DNA from: an uncultured Glaciecola sp.
GTDB taxonomy: Bacteria > Pseudomonadota > Gammaproteobacteria > Enterobacterales > Alteromonadaceae
DNA: 64,000 bases
Reading direction: 5' to 3'
NCBI GenBank assembly: GCA_947496235.1
Contig: CANMCE010000007.1
Location: forward strand, 62,001-126,000
The notes beneath the pieces are model-generated. The model saw only the letters and a list, made by a program, of their open reading frames with translations, did no database searches and had not been told where the DNA came from. The translations under genes were made by a program, and so were the position numbers. Below are positions 19,934 through 27,989 of this stretch, piece after piece. Within the stretch, counting starts at the first letter, position 1. Every line of letters starts with the position of its first letter.

Positions 19934-21010
19934 TTAGACTTTACCAGAGTCATCAAACAAGGCATCCACAAACTCACTGGCCTGAAACGTGCGCAGGTCG
20001 TCTATCCCTTCGCCAATACCGATGAATCTAACCGGAATAGAAAACTCATCTGCAAGCGCAAATATGACGCCACCTTTTGCTGTTCCATCTAATTTAGTGA
20101 GGTTGATGCCCGTAACACCTACAGCTTCATTAAAGATCTTAGTTTGACTCACTGCATTTTGACCAGTACTCGCATCCAAGGTAAGCATAATTTCGTGAGG
20201 AGCTTCTGGAATTTGCTTTTTCATAACTCTAACGACTTTCTTGAGTTCTTCTATCAAATTGTCTTTATTTTGTAATCGTCCAGCAGTATCGGCAATAAGA
20301 ACATCAATTCCTTTGGCTTGCGCTGATGCTACAGCATCGAAAATAACTGATGCGCTATCTGAACCGGTAGATTGGGCAACTACAGGTATATTGTTTCGTT
20401 CGCCCCAAACTTGTAATTGCTCAACAGCTGCAGCCCTAAATGTATCTCCTGCCGCCAACATTACTTTTTTACCTTCAGCCTGAAATTTCTTCGCTAGTTT
20501 ACCAATGGTAGTAGTTTTTCCTACGCCATTTACACCCACCATTAAGATAACAAAAGGCATCTTTTTACCATCTACCGACTGTGTTTCCAATGACATCGGC
20601 TGGTTAACCGGTTCTAATATTTCTCTTAATTGCTTCTTCAATAACTCTGCGAGAGCTGTTCCATCTTTAAGTTGTGTATGTTTTGCTTCATTTGTTAGAT
20701 TGGTAATGACTTTTTGTGTGGTCTTCATCCCTAAATCAGCAACTAGCAATTGAGTTTCTAATTCTTCATAAAGATCTTCATCAATTTCTTTTCCTAGCAA
20801 AATTGATTTGAAACCACTTCCAAAATTTTCTCTGGTTTTTGATAACTGTTGCTTTAACCGAGTAAAAAAGCCGTGGGACTCATTACTCGAATTACTCGAA
20901 GCCTCTTCAATTTCGGGAGAACTCTGAATGTCAGTACTTTTTGTATCATCGGATTTATTTTCTTTGGTATCCGACTTTATTTCAGAATCTTTTTTAAACC
21001 AGTTAAACAA
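19934..21010 (-). CDS. ftsY: Signal recognition particle receptor FtsY
   Basis: GTPase that docks SRP-ribosome complexes at the membrane. The 358 residues have an acidic, low-complexity N-terminal A domain (about 1-50), then the N and G domains with G1 GVNGVGKTTTIGKLA, DTFRAAAVEQL, DTAGRLQNK and TKLDGTAKGG. The A domain is shorter than in E. coli (497 aa), as is common outside the Enterobacteriaceae. rsmD starts divergently just upstream, the classic arrangement. Confidence 0.97.
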   Translation of the reverse strand: MFNWFKKDSEIKSDTKENKSDDTKSTDIQSSPEIEEASSNSSNESHGFFTRLKQQLSKTRENFGSGFKSILLGKEIDEDLYEELETQLLVADLGMKTTQKVITNLTNEAKHTQLKDGTALAELLKKQLREILEPVNQPMSLETQSVDGKKMPFVILMVGVNGVGKTTTIGKLAKKFQAEGKKVMLAAGDTFRAAAVEQLQVWGERNNIPVVAQSTGSDSASVIFDAVASAQAKGIDVLIADTAGRLQNKDNLIEELKKVVRVMKKQIPEAPHEIMLTLDASTGQNAVSQTKIFNEAVGVTGINLTKLDGTAKGGVIFALADEFSIPVRFIGIGEGIDDLRTFQASEFVDALFDDSGKV

Positions 21011-21088
21011 AGTACAACCTCACACTAAGTAATGATAATATTATTACAGGTTATTATTCATTGTATGATAACACCGTGTAGGAACCAG

Positions 21089-21733
21089 ATGCCATTATCA
21101 CAAAGAAAATCTAAGCGTTACAACAAATTTAATTCAAAACCTGATTCAGGACACTCAAAAAAATCAGCAAACGCTTCTAGTAAAATTCGCATTATTAGCG
21201 GAAGTTTTAAAGGCCGCAAAATAGCAGTTGCAAACGCAGATGGATTAAGGCCTACCACGGATAGAATCAGAGAAACTCTCTTCAATTGGCTCATTGGCTC
21301 TATTGCCGAAAAACGTATCTTGGACATGTATGCGGGCACCGGAGCACTTGGTTTTGAAGCTTTATCTAGAGGCGCTTCTCATTGTACATTTTTTGAAATA
21401 AATAAAATGCCTTTTCGTCAACTAATAGAAAATGCAGACTTACTTAGCGTATCAAATAAGTGCAATTTCAAGAATATGGATGTTTTAACAATACTTAACG
21501 AATCGGAGCATCAGTTTGATTTGATATTTATAGACCCACCCTTCGGAAAAAATTTAGTGAATCCAAGTATTTCTGAATTGATAAAGGCAGACCTTTTAGC
21601 AAGCAATGCATTGATTTACGTTGAATGTGAAAACAATTACGCAATTGATGACTTCGAAAATCTTATGGTTATTAAAACGTTAGAAACTAAGACATTTACT
21701 TCAAGATTATACAAATATTCGAAAATATCTTAA
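21089..21733 (+). CDS. rsmD: 16S rRNA (guanine-966-N2)-methyltransferase
   Basis: Methylates G966 of 16S rRNA. The motifs are IRIISGSFKGRKI, RPTTDRIRETLFNWL, the SAM-binding MYAGTGALGFEALSRGA and the catalytic DPPF. I chose the ATG at 21089 (214 residues) because AGGA precedes it; the upstream in-frame extension to 21032 has no ribosome site and overlaps the ftsY promoter region. The N-terminal basic tail is variable and contains one GGACACTCAA word. Its stop abuts that of convergent yjaG. Confidence 0.93.
   Translation: MPLSQRKSKRYNKFNSKPDSGHSKKSANASSKIRIISGSFKGRKIAVANADGLRPTTDRIRETLFNWLIGSIAEKRILDMYAGTGALGFEALSRGASHCTFFEINKMPFRQLIENADLLSVSNKCNFKNMDVLTILNESEHQFDLIFIDPPFGKNLVNPSISELIKADLLASNALIYVECENNYAIDDFENLMVIKTLETKTFTSRLYKYSKIS
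21149..21158 (+). repeat. Sister 10-bp word, exact GGACACTCAA (inside rsmD)
   Basis: Read GGA CAC TCA (Gly-His-Ser) in the variable N-terminal tail of RsmD. Confidence 0.75.
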
Positions 21734-22309
21734 TTAACTCGATAAACCAAGATTACTGATCTTTTCATTTCTGAAACTATCTCTTAAATACATAAGCTCT
21801 TCTACGTTAGGGGTATTCGAAGCTAAGTATTCAATAAGTGACTCAATCAGTTCAATTTCGTAAATGACCAACTCTGATTCTCTAATTTGGGCAGGCGTGA
21901 GGTCAGAATCATTCTGGACACGCAAATATCTTTCAATGTCACCTTGACTCAGCTTGGCTAGCATTACAGCCGGCTGTAATTCACTTCCCGCGAAGGTATC
22001 GATAAGCACATTTAGTCCAACTAAAAAATCCAAAGTCGATTTTGATGCCAAACTATCATCCTCTATTTCATCGAGTAATAGCCCTATTTTTTCCGCATTG
22101 TTAGCAAAATTTTGTTTCTTTTTAAATGCTGACATCCAGAATTTATTAAGTACAGATTCTAATAAATCCAGAGGCTGTTGTTCCCCTAGAGAATTAAAAT
22201 ATATCCTCGCGTTTATGAACATTCTTTCTGCAATACAAAGCGATATAATAACTGAATCTTGCAATTCCAGCGTTCGAAGACGTGAAAATAAGGTGAGCTT
22301 TTTGGTCAC
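21734..22309 (-). CDS. YjaG family protein (DUF416)
   Basis: A 191-residue, mainly helical cytoplasmic protein. It shows the DUF416/YjaG pattern: an ISLCIAERMFINARIYF segment near the start (E. coli has a similar C-ERM-N-x-F pattern), a middle segment starting with a leucine-rich helix, and the ending LRDSFRNEKISNLG. Function is unknown. It starts with GTG overlapping the marC stop (TAGTG), so translation is probably coupled. One exact dispersed word lies inside it. Confidence 0.75.
   Translation of the reverse strand: MTKKLTLFSRLRTLELQDSVIISLCIAERMFINARIYFNSLGEQQPLDLLESVLNKFWMSAFKKKQNFANNAEKIGLLLDEIEDDSLASKSTLDFLVGLNVLIDTFAGSELQPAVMLAKLSQGDIERYLRVQNDSDLTPAQIRESELVIYEIELIESLIEYLASNTPNVEELMYLRDSFRNEKISNLGLSS
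21916..21925 (+). repeat. Dispersed 10-bp word, exact GGACACGCAA (inside yjaG-like gene)
   Basis: On the coding strand it reads TTGCGTGTCC and encodes Leu-Arg-Val. Confidence 0.85.
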
Positions 22310-22908
22310 TATAAGCCTCTTAAAAATATGATGTAATCGGAAATCCCGTTGAGTAGCATTTGAATAGCAAGCATTACTAATATCATCCCCATTAAGCGTT
22401 CTATTGCTCGAATTCCTTTATCACCCAAGAGTATATGAACTTTTCCTGCGGTTAGCAGAATTATTGAGCTTGAAAACCAAGCTAAAAATAATGAGACTGT
22501 CCAATGTAACATCTTATCTGGGGATTGGCTGGACAAAAGAATTAAAGCCGCCATAGTTGAAGGTCCAGCTATCATAGGCACGGCTAAAGGAACTATGAAA
22601 GGCTCTTCTCCCTCACTAAAATTCATTATTCCACCTGGCTTTGGAAAAATCATTTTAAGTGCAATTATAAATAGTATGACGCCACCCGCTATGCTTACGG
22701 TTTCTTGTTGGATTTGTAAAAAATCCAACAAGGACTGCCCGATGTAGAGAAATACAACTAGGATTAAAAGAGCTATTGAGAGTTCTCTAAGAATAATTTT
22801 AGTTCTTCGTTCTGAGGGAACACTTTTAAGGACACTCAAAAAAATCGGAAGATTTCCTAAAGGGTCCATAATTAAAAACAACAAAGTAGCCGCAGCCAAA
22901 ATATCCAT
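22309..22908 (-). CDS. MarC family (UPF0056) membrane protein
   Basis: A 199-residue inner-membrane protein with about six hydrophobic segments. It begins MDILAAATLLFLIMDPLGNLPIF, the family hallmark (MDPxGNxP), and contains EEPFIVPLAVPMIAGPSTMA. The closest described relatives are YhgN/MarC; the transport substrate is unknown and the original link to multidrug resistance has been withdrawn. It overlaps the yjaG-like gene by one base. Confidence 0.9.
   Translation of the reverse strand: MDILAAATLLFLIMDPLGNLPIFLSVLKSVPSERRTKIILRELSIALLILVVFLYIGQSLLDFLQIQQETVSIAGGVILFIIALKMIFPKPGGIMNFSEGEEPFIVPLAVPMIAGPSTMAALILLSSQSPDKMLHWTVSLFLAWFSSSIILLTAGKVHILLGDKGIRAIERLMGMILVMLAIQMLLNGISDYIIFLRGL
22830..22839 (+). 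repeat. Sister 10-bp word, exact GGACACTCAA (inside marC)
   Basis: Encodes Leu-Ser-Val on the minus strand near the N-terminus of the MarC protein. Confidence 0.75.
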
Positions 22909-23136
22909 TAATTTTCCTAACAGTTACAACTTAACTTTAAAACCATAAATCAATAACTAAATTTTGAATGTCCTGAAAAAGATAATCGAACCTCAGTTTG
23001 ATATATTTGAGTGTCCAAAACGCTGAGATTCAGGGCTTTAAACCATCAAACTTAAAGTTTTTCTAAAATATATTAAAATTTATTAAATTTTGGTCGCTAT
23101 ATTGTATATCAATTACAAACATATTAAGAGTTTATC
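22909..23136. other. Intergenic region between marC and the small HTH gene, with two repeat words
   Basis: Divergent promoters are expected here. It holds an exact TTGAGTGTCC (23007-23016) and a one-mismatch copy TTGAATGTCC (22964-22973) in the same orientation 43 bp apart. The remainder is strongly AT-rich. Confidence 0.6.
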
Positions 23137-23319
23137 ATGGCATTAATGACTGTTAGTGATGTAGCAGAGTATTTGCAAATTCAAACAGGCAGAGTAGAGC
23201 GTTTAGCTAGAGAAAGTTTGTTAATCGCTAAATCTAAAGACGAAAGTGGCTCACCACTTTTTGAAAAAGATGATGTACAGCGCTATAAAGAGCTAGCCGA
23301 ACGTTTAGGCGGGCTATAG
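23137..23319 (+). CDS. Small helix-turn-helix (excisionase-like) protein
   Basis: A 60-residue protein that looks like one winged-helix/MerR-type or excisionase-type DNA-binding domain: MTVSDVAEYLQIQTGRVERLARESLL, then a wing and a final helix. Comparable short proteins choose promoters or direct DNA rearrangement. Its last 37 bp overlap the 3' end of the convergent transposase-like gene, so the pair may be functionally linked, but this is inference. An ATG at 23146 is an alternative start. Confidence 0.7.
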   Translation: MALMTVSDVAEYLQIQTGRVERLARESLLIAKSKDESGSPLFEKDDVQRYKELAERLGGL

Positions 23320-24233
23320 CGAAACAAAGTTTCGGAAGCGGATATCCCTTTAATCCATCGCTTACCTAATTTTTGAGCCCACATTTTTAAACTTTCAGAG
23401 TCACCGATAGCTGACGAAAAAGCTTCGGTTAATTTGTTTTTTTGCAATACGAAACCCGATTTAGGCGAATAGTCTTGTAGTTTCTTTGACCATTCATCTA
23501 CTTCTTTAAGCAGCATTTCACTATAATCTTCAAATGTAATTTTCAATTGGGAAGTGTTATTCAATACATCTTCAAACGAAACAAAATTTTTGATATTTGA
23601 CGCTTTATTTAGCCTTAGTCCAAAGCCAGTATGCTTGAACCTTCTGATATTATCTGTAATATCAGCTCTAAATGGATTTAAATCTACGTACTTCATGCAC
23701 TCAATAATAGCTTCTTCTGATAGTAATGCTTGAGATTTAAATCTCCCTTCCCAGAAGCGTCCTGTACAATCGTCTTCTTTGTTTGCTTTTTTGGATATAA
23801 ATTCATTAAGTGCCTTCATGAACCAGCTTATATTCAATAATCGAGCGCGGTACTTTTTAGCAAATTGACTGATAATCAACTTATTAAGTCCTTTTTGAGG
23901 CGATAGAAGAGCTAATTCGACGATACCTGGAAGTCGGTAAAGCTTTCCCCAACGTAGAATGACGTCCTGATCTGACAAGACGGCACCATCTTGTTGAGAA
24001 ATTTTCAAAACCAAGTGGTAATGATTTGACATAATTGCATAGGTACAAATCTGAATACAAAAGATTGAAATCAGGAACTCAATTCGTTCCTCTATCCACT
24101 CTTTCCGGTGCTCATAACTGTTGCCTGTAAGCCCGTCTATACCGCATAAAAATGCTCGTCTTACGCACCTTGTAAAACAATGGTAATACTCTGTAATTTC
24201 TGGATTAATTAGGTGCTTCCTTGCAACCGTCAT
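23283..24233 (-). CDS. REP-associated tyrosine transposase-like protein (RAYT, Y1/HUH)
   Basis: A 316-residue single-strand DNA transposase-like protein of the IS200/RAYT group. It has YYHCFTRCVRRAFLCG near the start, the HUH metal motif within NHYHLVLKI, and the C-terminal GRFWEGRFKSQALL and MKYVDLNPFRAD segments holding the candidate catalytic tyrosine. RAYTs are usually single-copy and domesticated. Unlike an insertion sequence I see no clear element ends, only a short inverted AATGGA/TCCATT upstream (24275-24280 and 24301-24306). The gene appears intact. Whether it acts on the dispersed 10-bp words is an open question. Confidence 0.85.
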   Translation of the reverse strand: MTVARKHLINPEITEYYHCFTRCVRRAFLCGIDGLTGNSYEHRKEWIEERIEFLISIFCIQICTYAIMSNHYHLVLKISQQDGAVLSDQDVILRWGKLYRLPGIVELALLSPQKGLNKLIISQFAKKYRARLLNISWFMKALNEFISKKANKEDDCTGRFWEGRFKSQALLSEEAIIECMKYVDLNPFRADITDNIRRFKHTGFGLRLNKASNIKNFVSFEDVLNNTSQLKITFEDYSEMLLKEVDEWSKKLQDYSPKSGFVLQKNKLTEAFSSAIGDSESLKMWAQKLGKRWIKGISASETLFRYSPPKRSASSL

Positions 24234-24315
24234 AATTAAACCTCAATTGAGATAGTAGATAAGCATTTACTCTAAATGGAACTGGATTTAAAAACACCTG
24301 TCCATTAGTGCAGAC

Positions 24316-25605
24316 TTAAAAATTTTTTATTAATATTTCTGAAATTGTTCGAACTCCCAAACCTGTTGCACCTTCAGGCATTATTTCAGTACCGTTTCTA
24401 TTATAAGCCGCAGCCAAGTCAAAATGCAGCCAAGATCCTTCATACCCCTCTACAAATCTGGATAGGAAACCTGCGGCGTTTGATGCTCCACCAGCTCCGC
24501 CTCCCTTTTGAGGTCGACTATTAGCAGTGTCTGCAAAAGGCGATGGGCATTTAAATTGATGGTTGAGGGTAAGAGGTAATTGCCAAAGAGGTTCATTTAC
24601 GTTGCAGGCAAAGTTCAACGCTTTTGCGGCAAGTTCCTTATTCAGTGAAAATAGGGCATTGTAGTCACCACCTACAGCCATAACTGCGGCTCCAGTTAGG
24701 GTAGCTGCATCTATGATTAAAGAAGGATTATTTTCACAGGCCGCTATTAAACCATCAGCTAACACTAACCGACCTTCCGCATCTGTATTAACAATCTCAA
24801 CTGTCAGGTCATTTTTATATTTTAAAATGTCACCTAATTTATATGCGTGTCCACTTACCAAATTTTCTGCACAGCACAAATAAAGTTTAACCCGTTTTTG
24901 CAGACCCAACATAATGGCTAAACCTAGAGCTCCTACTACAGTTGCCGCTCCCCCCATATCACATTTCATATCCAGCATGCCTTCACTTGATTTTAAGCTA
25001 TAACCTCCGCTATCGAATGTGATTCCTTTTCCTACTAAAACGCAGCTCACATCCTTTTCCTGTATTGGATTAAAATCGACCTCTAATAAAACAGGGGGCC
25101 TTTCGCTCCCTCTACCAACTGCATAAATACCGTTGATTTCTTGTTCAGCCAACTCATTACCTATGATCTCTTTTACAGACACGGTTAGGGGATCATCTAC
25201 CAGGCTAACCAACCAATCTGCCGAAAGTTTTGATAAAATCTCTGGACTCAAATTTTCAGGTGTCTCGTTGGTTAAACTTCTAACAAAGTAAAGTGCTTTT
25301 TTATGTGCCAAAAGCCATTGTCTGTCATCATCTGTAGTTTCAGAAGCAAACTTAACTTCTAGATTTTGTTTGGGGGAATAAAAAGCTTGGATTACCGCAT
25401 ATTGCTGCTCCCTACTCCAACTTCCTTCAAGCTTTACTGAAGTAAAACCTAGTGACAAAAATTTGCGTGTCCCTTTTCTAATATCATCCAAAACCGAGGT
25501 TTCGGTTGCATTAATGGTGATTGCATTTTCAGATAGAGAGTAAAGCGTGCTTGGCTGGGTTGGCTCTACGTTTAGATATAAATTTATAGAAGATTCTTTT
25601 TTCAT
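24316..25605 (-). CDS. pepB: Peptidase B, leucyl aminopeptidase family (M17)
   Basis: Metal-dependent aminopeptidase. The metal and catalytic segments are GKGITFDSGGYSLK, MKCDMGGAATV and the M17 signature NTDAEGRLVLADGL. The GGYSLK/KCDMGG wording is closer to PepB than PepA, and the 429-residue length from the chosen start agrees with PepB (427). I chose the ATG at 25605 (MKKESSINLYLN); the upstream extension to 25689 would overlap the sfsA promoter. One exact and one near copy of the dispersed word lie inside. Confidence 0.9.
   Translation of the reverse strand: MKKESSINLYLNVEPTQPSTLYSLSENAITINATETSVLDDIRKGTRKFLSLGFTSVKLEGSWSREQQYAVIQAFYSPKQNLEVKFASETTDDDRQWLLAHKKALYFVRSLTNETPENLSPEILSKLSADWLVSLVDDPLTVSVKEIIGNELAEQEINGIYAVGRGSERPPVLLEVDFNPIQEKDVSCVLVGKGITFDSGGYSLKSSEGMLDMKCDMGGAATVVGALGLAIMLGLQKRVKLYLCCAENLVSGHAYKLGDILKYKNDLTVEIVNTDAEGRLVLADGLIAACENNPSLIIDAATLTGAAVMAVGGDYNALFSLNKELAAKALNFACNVNEPLWQLPLTLNHQFKCPSPFADTANSRPQKGGGAGGASNAAGFLSRFVEGYEGSWLHFDLAAAYNRNGTEIMPEGATGLGVRTISEILIKNF
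24843..24852 (-). repeat. Near-match of dispersed word (ATGCGTGTCC, inside pepB)
   Basis: One mismatch (first base). Encodes Gly-His-Ala in PepB. Confidence 0.45.
25463..25472 (-). repeat. Dispersed 10-bp word, exact TTGCGTGTCC (inside pepB)
   Basis: On the coding (minus) strand it reads GGACACGCAA in the frame GGG ACA CGC AAA (Gly-Thr-Arg-Lys). Confidence 0.85.
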
Positions 25606-25690
25606 TTTTTGTTCTTTAAATATGTTTAATCTTAGTGGCTTGTGATTCATTATATACAAAGCGTTATCAGAAGAGAAAAAAGCAAACAAA

Positions 25691-25700
25691 GGACAGTCAA
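25691..25700 (+). repeat. Variant word GGACAGTCAA abutting the sfsA start
   Basis: Differs from GGACACTCAA by one base. Its GGA is part of the ribosome site AAAGGA and the TTG start of sfsA follows directly at 25701. Confidence 0.5.
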
Positions 25701-26402
25701 TTGTTTACATTTCCAACACCTTTAATTCAAGGTAGTTTTCAAACTAGATATAAACGCTTTTTAGCTGATATTAAGTTACCTGAAAATAAGGTTATTACAG
25801 CACACTGTGCCAATACTGGCGCAATGACTAGCTGTTACTATCCTGATTGCACGGTTTTTTTGTCAAAAAGTGATAATCCAAAACGCAAATTGGCATACTC
25901 TTGGGAGTTAAGTACGGATTTACACGGAAACTTGATCTGCGTTAATACAAGTATAGCGAATAGATTCGTCGAAAACGTGCTTAAAGAAGGGAAAATTTCA
26001 GAATTTCAAGCTTATTCTTATATAAGGCGAGAAGTAAAGTTTGAAGACAGTCGACTAGATTTTTTAATTGAAGATGAAAAATCAAATTATCTTTATCTTG
26101 AAGTAAAGTCTGTCACCCTTGCAGATAGTCATGGCAGTAAATTCCCTGACGCTAAAACGGTGCGAGGACTAAAACATTCATTATCACTCATTAAAGCCAA
26201 GCAAAAAGGTTTTGACGCCTGCCTTGTTTACGTCATCATGCGTAATGGTCAAGATACTTTTCGCCTGGCGTCCGATGTGGATCCCATTTATACCGCTAGT
26301 GTCAAAGAATTAGTCAATTTTGGCATTAAAATTTTAGTCATTTATACGAAAATTACACCACAGAGTATTGAGGTATCTAATTACATACTCATTAATCATT
26401 AA
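25701..26402 (+). CDS. sfsA: Sugar fermentation stimulation protein homolog
   Basis: A 233-residue SfsA-family protein. Shared family segments are TRYKRFLADIKLP, ANTGAMTSCYYP, KRKLAYSWEL, LYLEVKSVTLA and FPDAKTVRGLKHSLSL. Homologs look like nucleases with a D..ExK-type site (RLDFLI...EVKSV), yet E. coli SfsA is named for maltose-gene effects, so the biochemical role is uncertain. The start is a TTG with AAAGGA 7 bp upstream; it matches the usual N-terminus and avoids a longer ORF overlapping pepB. It precedes dksA as in other gammaproteobacteria. Confidence 0.92.
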   Translation: MFTFPTPLIQGSFQTRYKRFLADIKLPENKVITAHCANTGAMTSCYYPDCTVFLSKSDNPKRKLAYSWELSTDLHGNLICVNTSIANRFVENVLKEGKISEFQAYSYIRREVKFEDSRLDFLIEDEKSNYLYLEVKSVTLADSHGSKFPDAKTVRGLKHSLSLIKAKQKGFDACLVYVIMRNGQDTFRLASDVDPIYTASVKELVNFGIKILVIYTKITPQSIEVSNYILINH

Positions 26403-26542
26403 AAAAAGATTGCAATTTCTGAAAAAATGCCCATATTACCGTCCTTAAATTTTTTGAGGAAGTTTGTCTTCCCCAAAGACATGGAGCCGAAACAACAATT
26501 CTGGATAAAAGGATTGTGAGGAATCAAGAGTAGAGAGGGCTT

Positions 26543-26989
26543 ATGCCAACAGAAAAGAATAAATCGATTGGTCTATTAGCACTTGCAGGTTTAGAACCTT
26601 ATCAAGAAAAACCTGACGAAGAGTATATGAATGATGCTCAAATGACGCATTTTAGAAAAATACTCAATGCTTGGCGCGTTCAACTTAGAGAAGAAGTTGA
26701 TAGAACTGTTCATCATATGCAAGATGAGGCTGCAAATTTTCCTGATCCAGTGGATAGAGCAGCGCAGGAAGAAGAATTTAGCTTAGAACTGCGAACTCGA
26801 GACCGAGAGAGAAAGCTCATCAAGAAAATTGAAAAAACCTTAAAACGAATTGAAGAAGACGACTTTGGTTTTTGCGATTCTTGCGGCATTGAAATAGGGA
26901 TTAAACGTCTTGAAGCTCGCCCCACAGCTGATCTTTGCATAGACTGTAAAACAATGGCTGAAATAAAAGAAAAGCAATTACAAGGCTAA
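26543..26989 (+). CDS. dksA: RNA polymerase-binding transcription factor DksA
   Basis: Works with ppGpp to reset rRNA and amino-acid promoter activity by entering the RNA polymerase secondary channel. The 148 residues contain the coiled coil with the tip [12 protein letters not shown] and the zinc-finger cysteines CDSCGIEIG and CIDCKTMAE. Length and spacing match E. coli DksA (151). A strong ribosome site (GAGAGGG) precedes the ATG. gluQRS follows 69 bp downstream, the standard pairing. Confidence 0.98.
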   Translation: MPTEKNKSIGLLALAGLEPYQEKPDEEYMNDAQMTHFRKILNAWRVQLREEVDRTVHHMQDEAANFPDPVDRAAQEEEFSLELRTRDRERKLIKKIEKTLKRIEEDDFGFCDSCGIEIGIKRLEARPTADLCIDCKTMAEIKEKQLQG

Positions 26990-27058
26990 TAATAGGGTTA
27001 ATTGAGGCCTAATTTCTTGATTAACCCGCCTTAAAAATAAATTTTAATTTGCTTATCA

Positions 27059-27955
27059 ATGCGAAAAGTCTCTCGATTTGCCCCCTCACCTACTGGGCCT
27101 CTTCACTTTGGATCCCTTGTTTGTGCATTTATTTCTTATGTTATTGCTAAACAAGATGGGGCAGATTGGCTTGTCCGTATTGAAGATCTTGATGAACAAC
27201 GCTGCAAGTCAGAGTATGTTAATTCAATCTTAACAACCTTAGAATCTCATCATCTATTGTGGGATGGTGAAATCATATACCAATCAAAGCGTTCCAACCT
27301 CTACCTGGAATATATAAATGCGCTTAGAGAAGATAATCTTTTATACGGATGTAGCTGTTCCCGCAAAGAAATAAAGCTTCGAAGTAGCTTTTATGATGGA
27401 TTTTGCCGAAATAAACATCTTCCTTTATACGGCAATATTGTTCGGCTTAAAAATGATGATTGTGCTACGAACTTTTATGACCAACATTTGGGACACGCAA
27501 AAGTTGACAGTTATCTTACACTTGAAGATCCTGTGCTACGAAGAGCCGATGGACAGTTTACCTACAACCTTGCTGTCATTGTCGATGACATCGAGCAAAG
27601 CATAACCCAGATTGCAAGAGGCAGTGATTTATTTGAATTAACGCCACTACACATAGAGCTATTTCAACACTTTAATTATAAATCGCCCGAATTTTTTCAT
27701 TTACCCCTTGCCGTACACCAATTGGGGACAAAGTATTCAAAGCAAGCTTATTCTCCACCCATTTCAAATAAAAATGTAATGGACAATTTAAAAAGTTGCG
27801 TGTCCTTTATGGGGGGTAAACCCGATGAAATGTCAGAATTTAACAATGTTGATGAATTAATTGAATGGACAATTTCAAATTGGAATCGTCAAATGCTACC
27901 AAAAGTAAGAGAAATTATCGTTTCACAAACAAATGGCTTATACTTCGCACAGTAA
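27059..27955 (+). CDS. gluQRS: Glutamyl-Q tRNA(Asp) synthetase
   Basis: Attaches glutamate to the queuosine base of tRNA-Asp. The 298-residue protein is a catalytic-core paralog of glutamyl-tRNA synthetase lacking the anticodon domain. It has RFAPSPTGPLHFGSLVCA (HIGH region), a zinc-like cysteine group (YGCSCSRKE ... FCRNKH) and a KMSKS-like loop GTKYSKQ. Two exact copies of the dispersed word lie in the gene, in different frames and opposite orientations. Confidence 0.95.
   Translation: MRKVSRFAPSPTGPLHFGSLVCAFISYVIAKQDGADWLVRIEDLDEQRCKSEYVNSILTTLESHHLLWDGEIIYQSKRSNLYLEYINALREDNLLYGCSCSRKEIKLRSSFYDGFCRNKHLPLYGNIVRLKNDDCATNFYDQHLGHAKVDSYLTLEDPVLRRADGQFTYNLAVIVDDIEQSITQIARGSDLFELTPLHIELFQHFNYKSPEFFHLPLAVHQLGTKYSKQAYSPPISNKNVMDNLKSCVSFMGGKPDEMSEFNNVDELIEWTISNWNRQMLPKVREIIVSQTNGLYFAQ
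27491..27500 (+). repeat. Dispersed 10-bp word, exact GGACACGCAA (inside gluQRS)
   Basis: Read GGA CAC GCA A (Gly-His-Ala). Confidence 0.85.
27796..27805 (-). repeat. Dispersed 10-bp word, exact TTGCGTGTCC (inside gluQRS)
   Basis: Read T TGC GTG TCC (Cys-Val-Ser) close to the 3' end of gluQRS. A further near-match TTGCATGTCC (27960-27969) lies 5 bp after the stop codon. Confidence 0.85.
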
Positions 27956-27989
27956 AGTATTGCATGTCCCAAGGATTTTTTAAGTTTAA

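Noticed and set aside
26995-27027. Hairpin GGGTTAAT/ATTAACCC after dksA
   Set aside because: The 8-bp stem has a 17-nt loop and no T-run; too weak to call a terminator.
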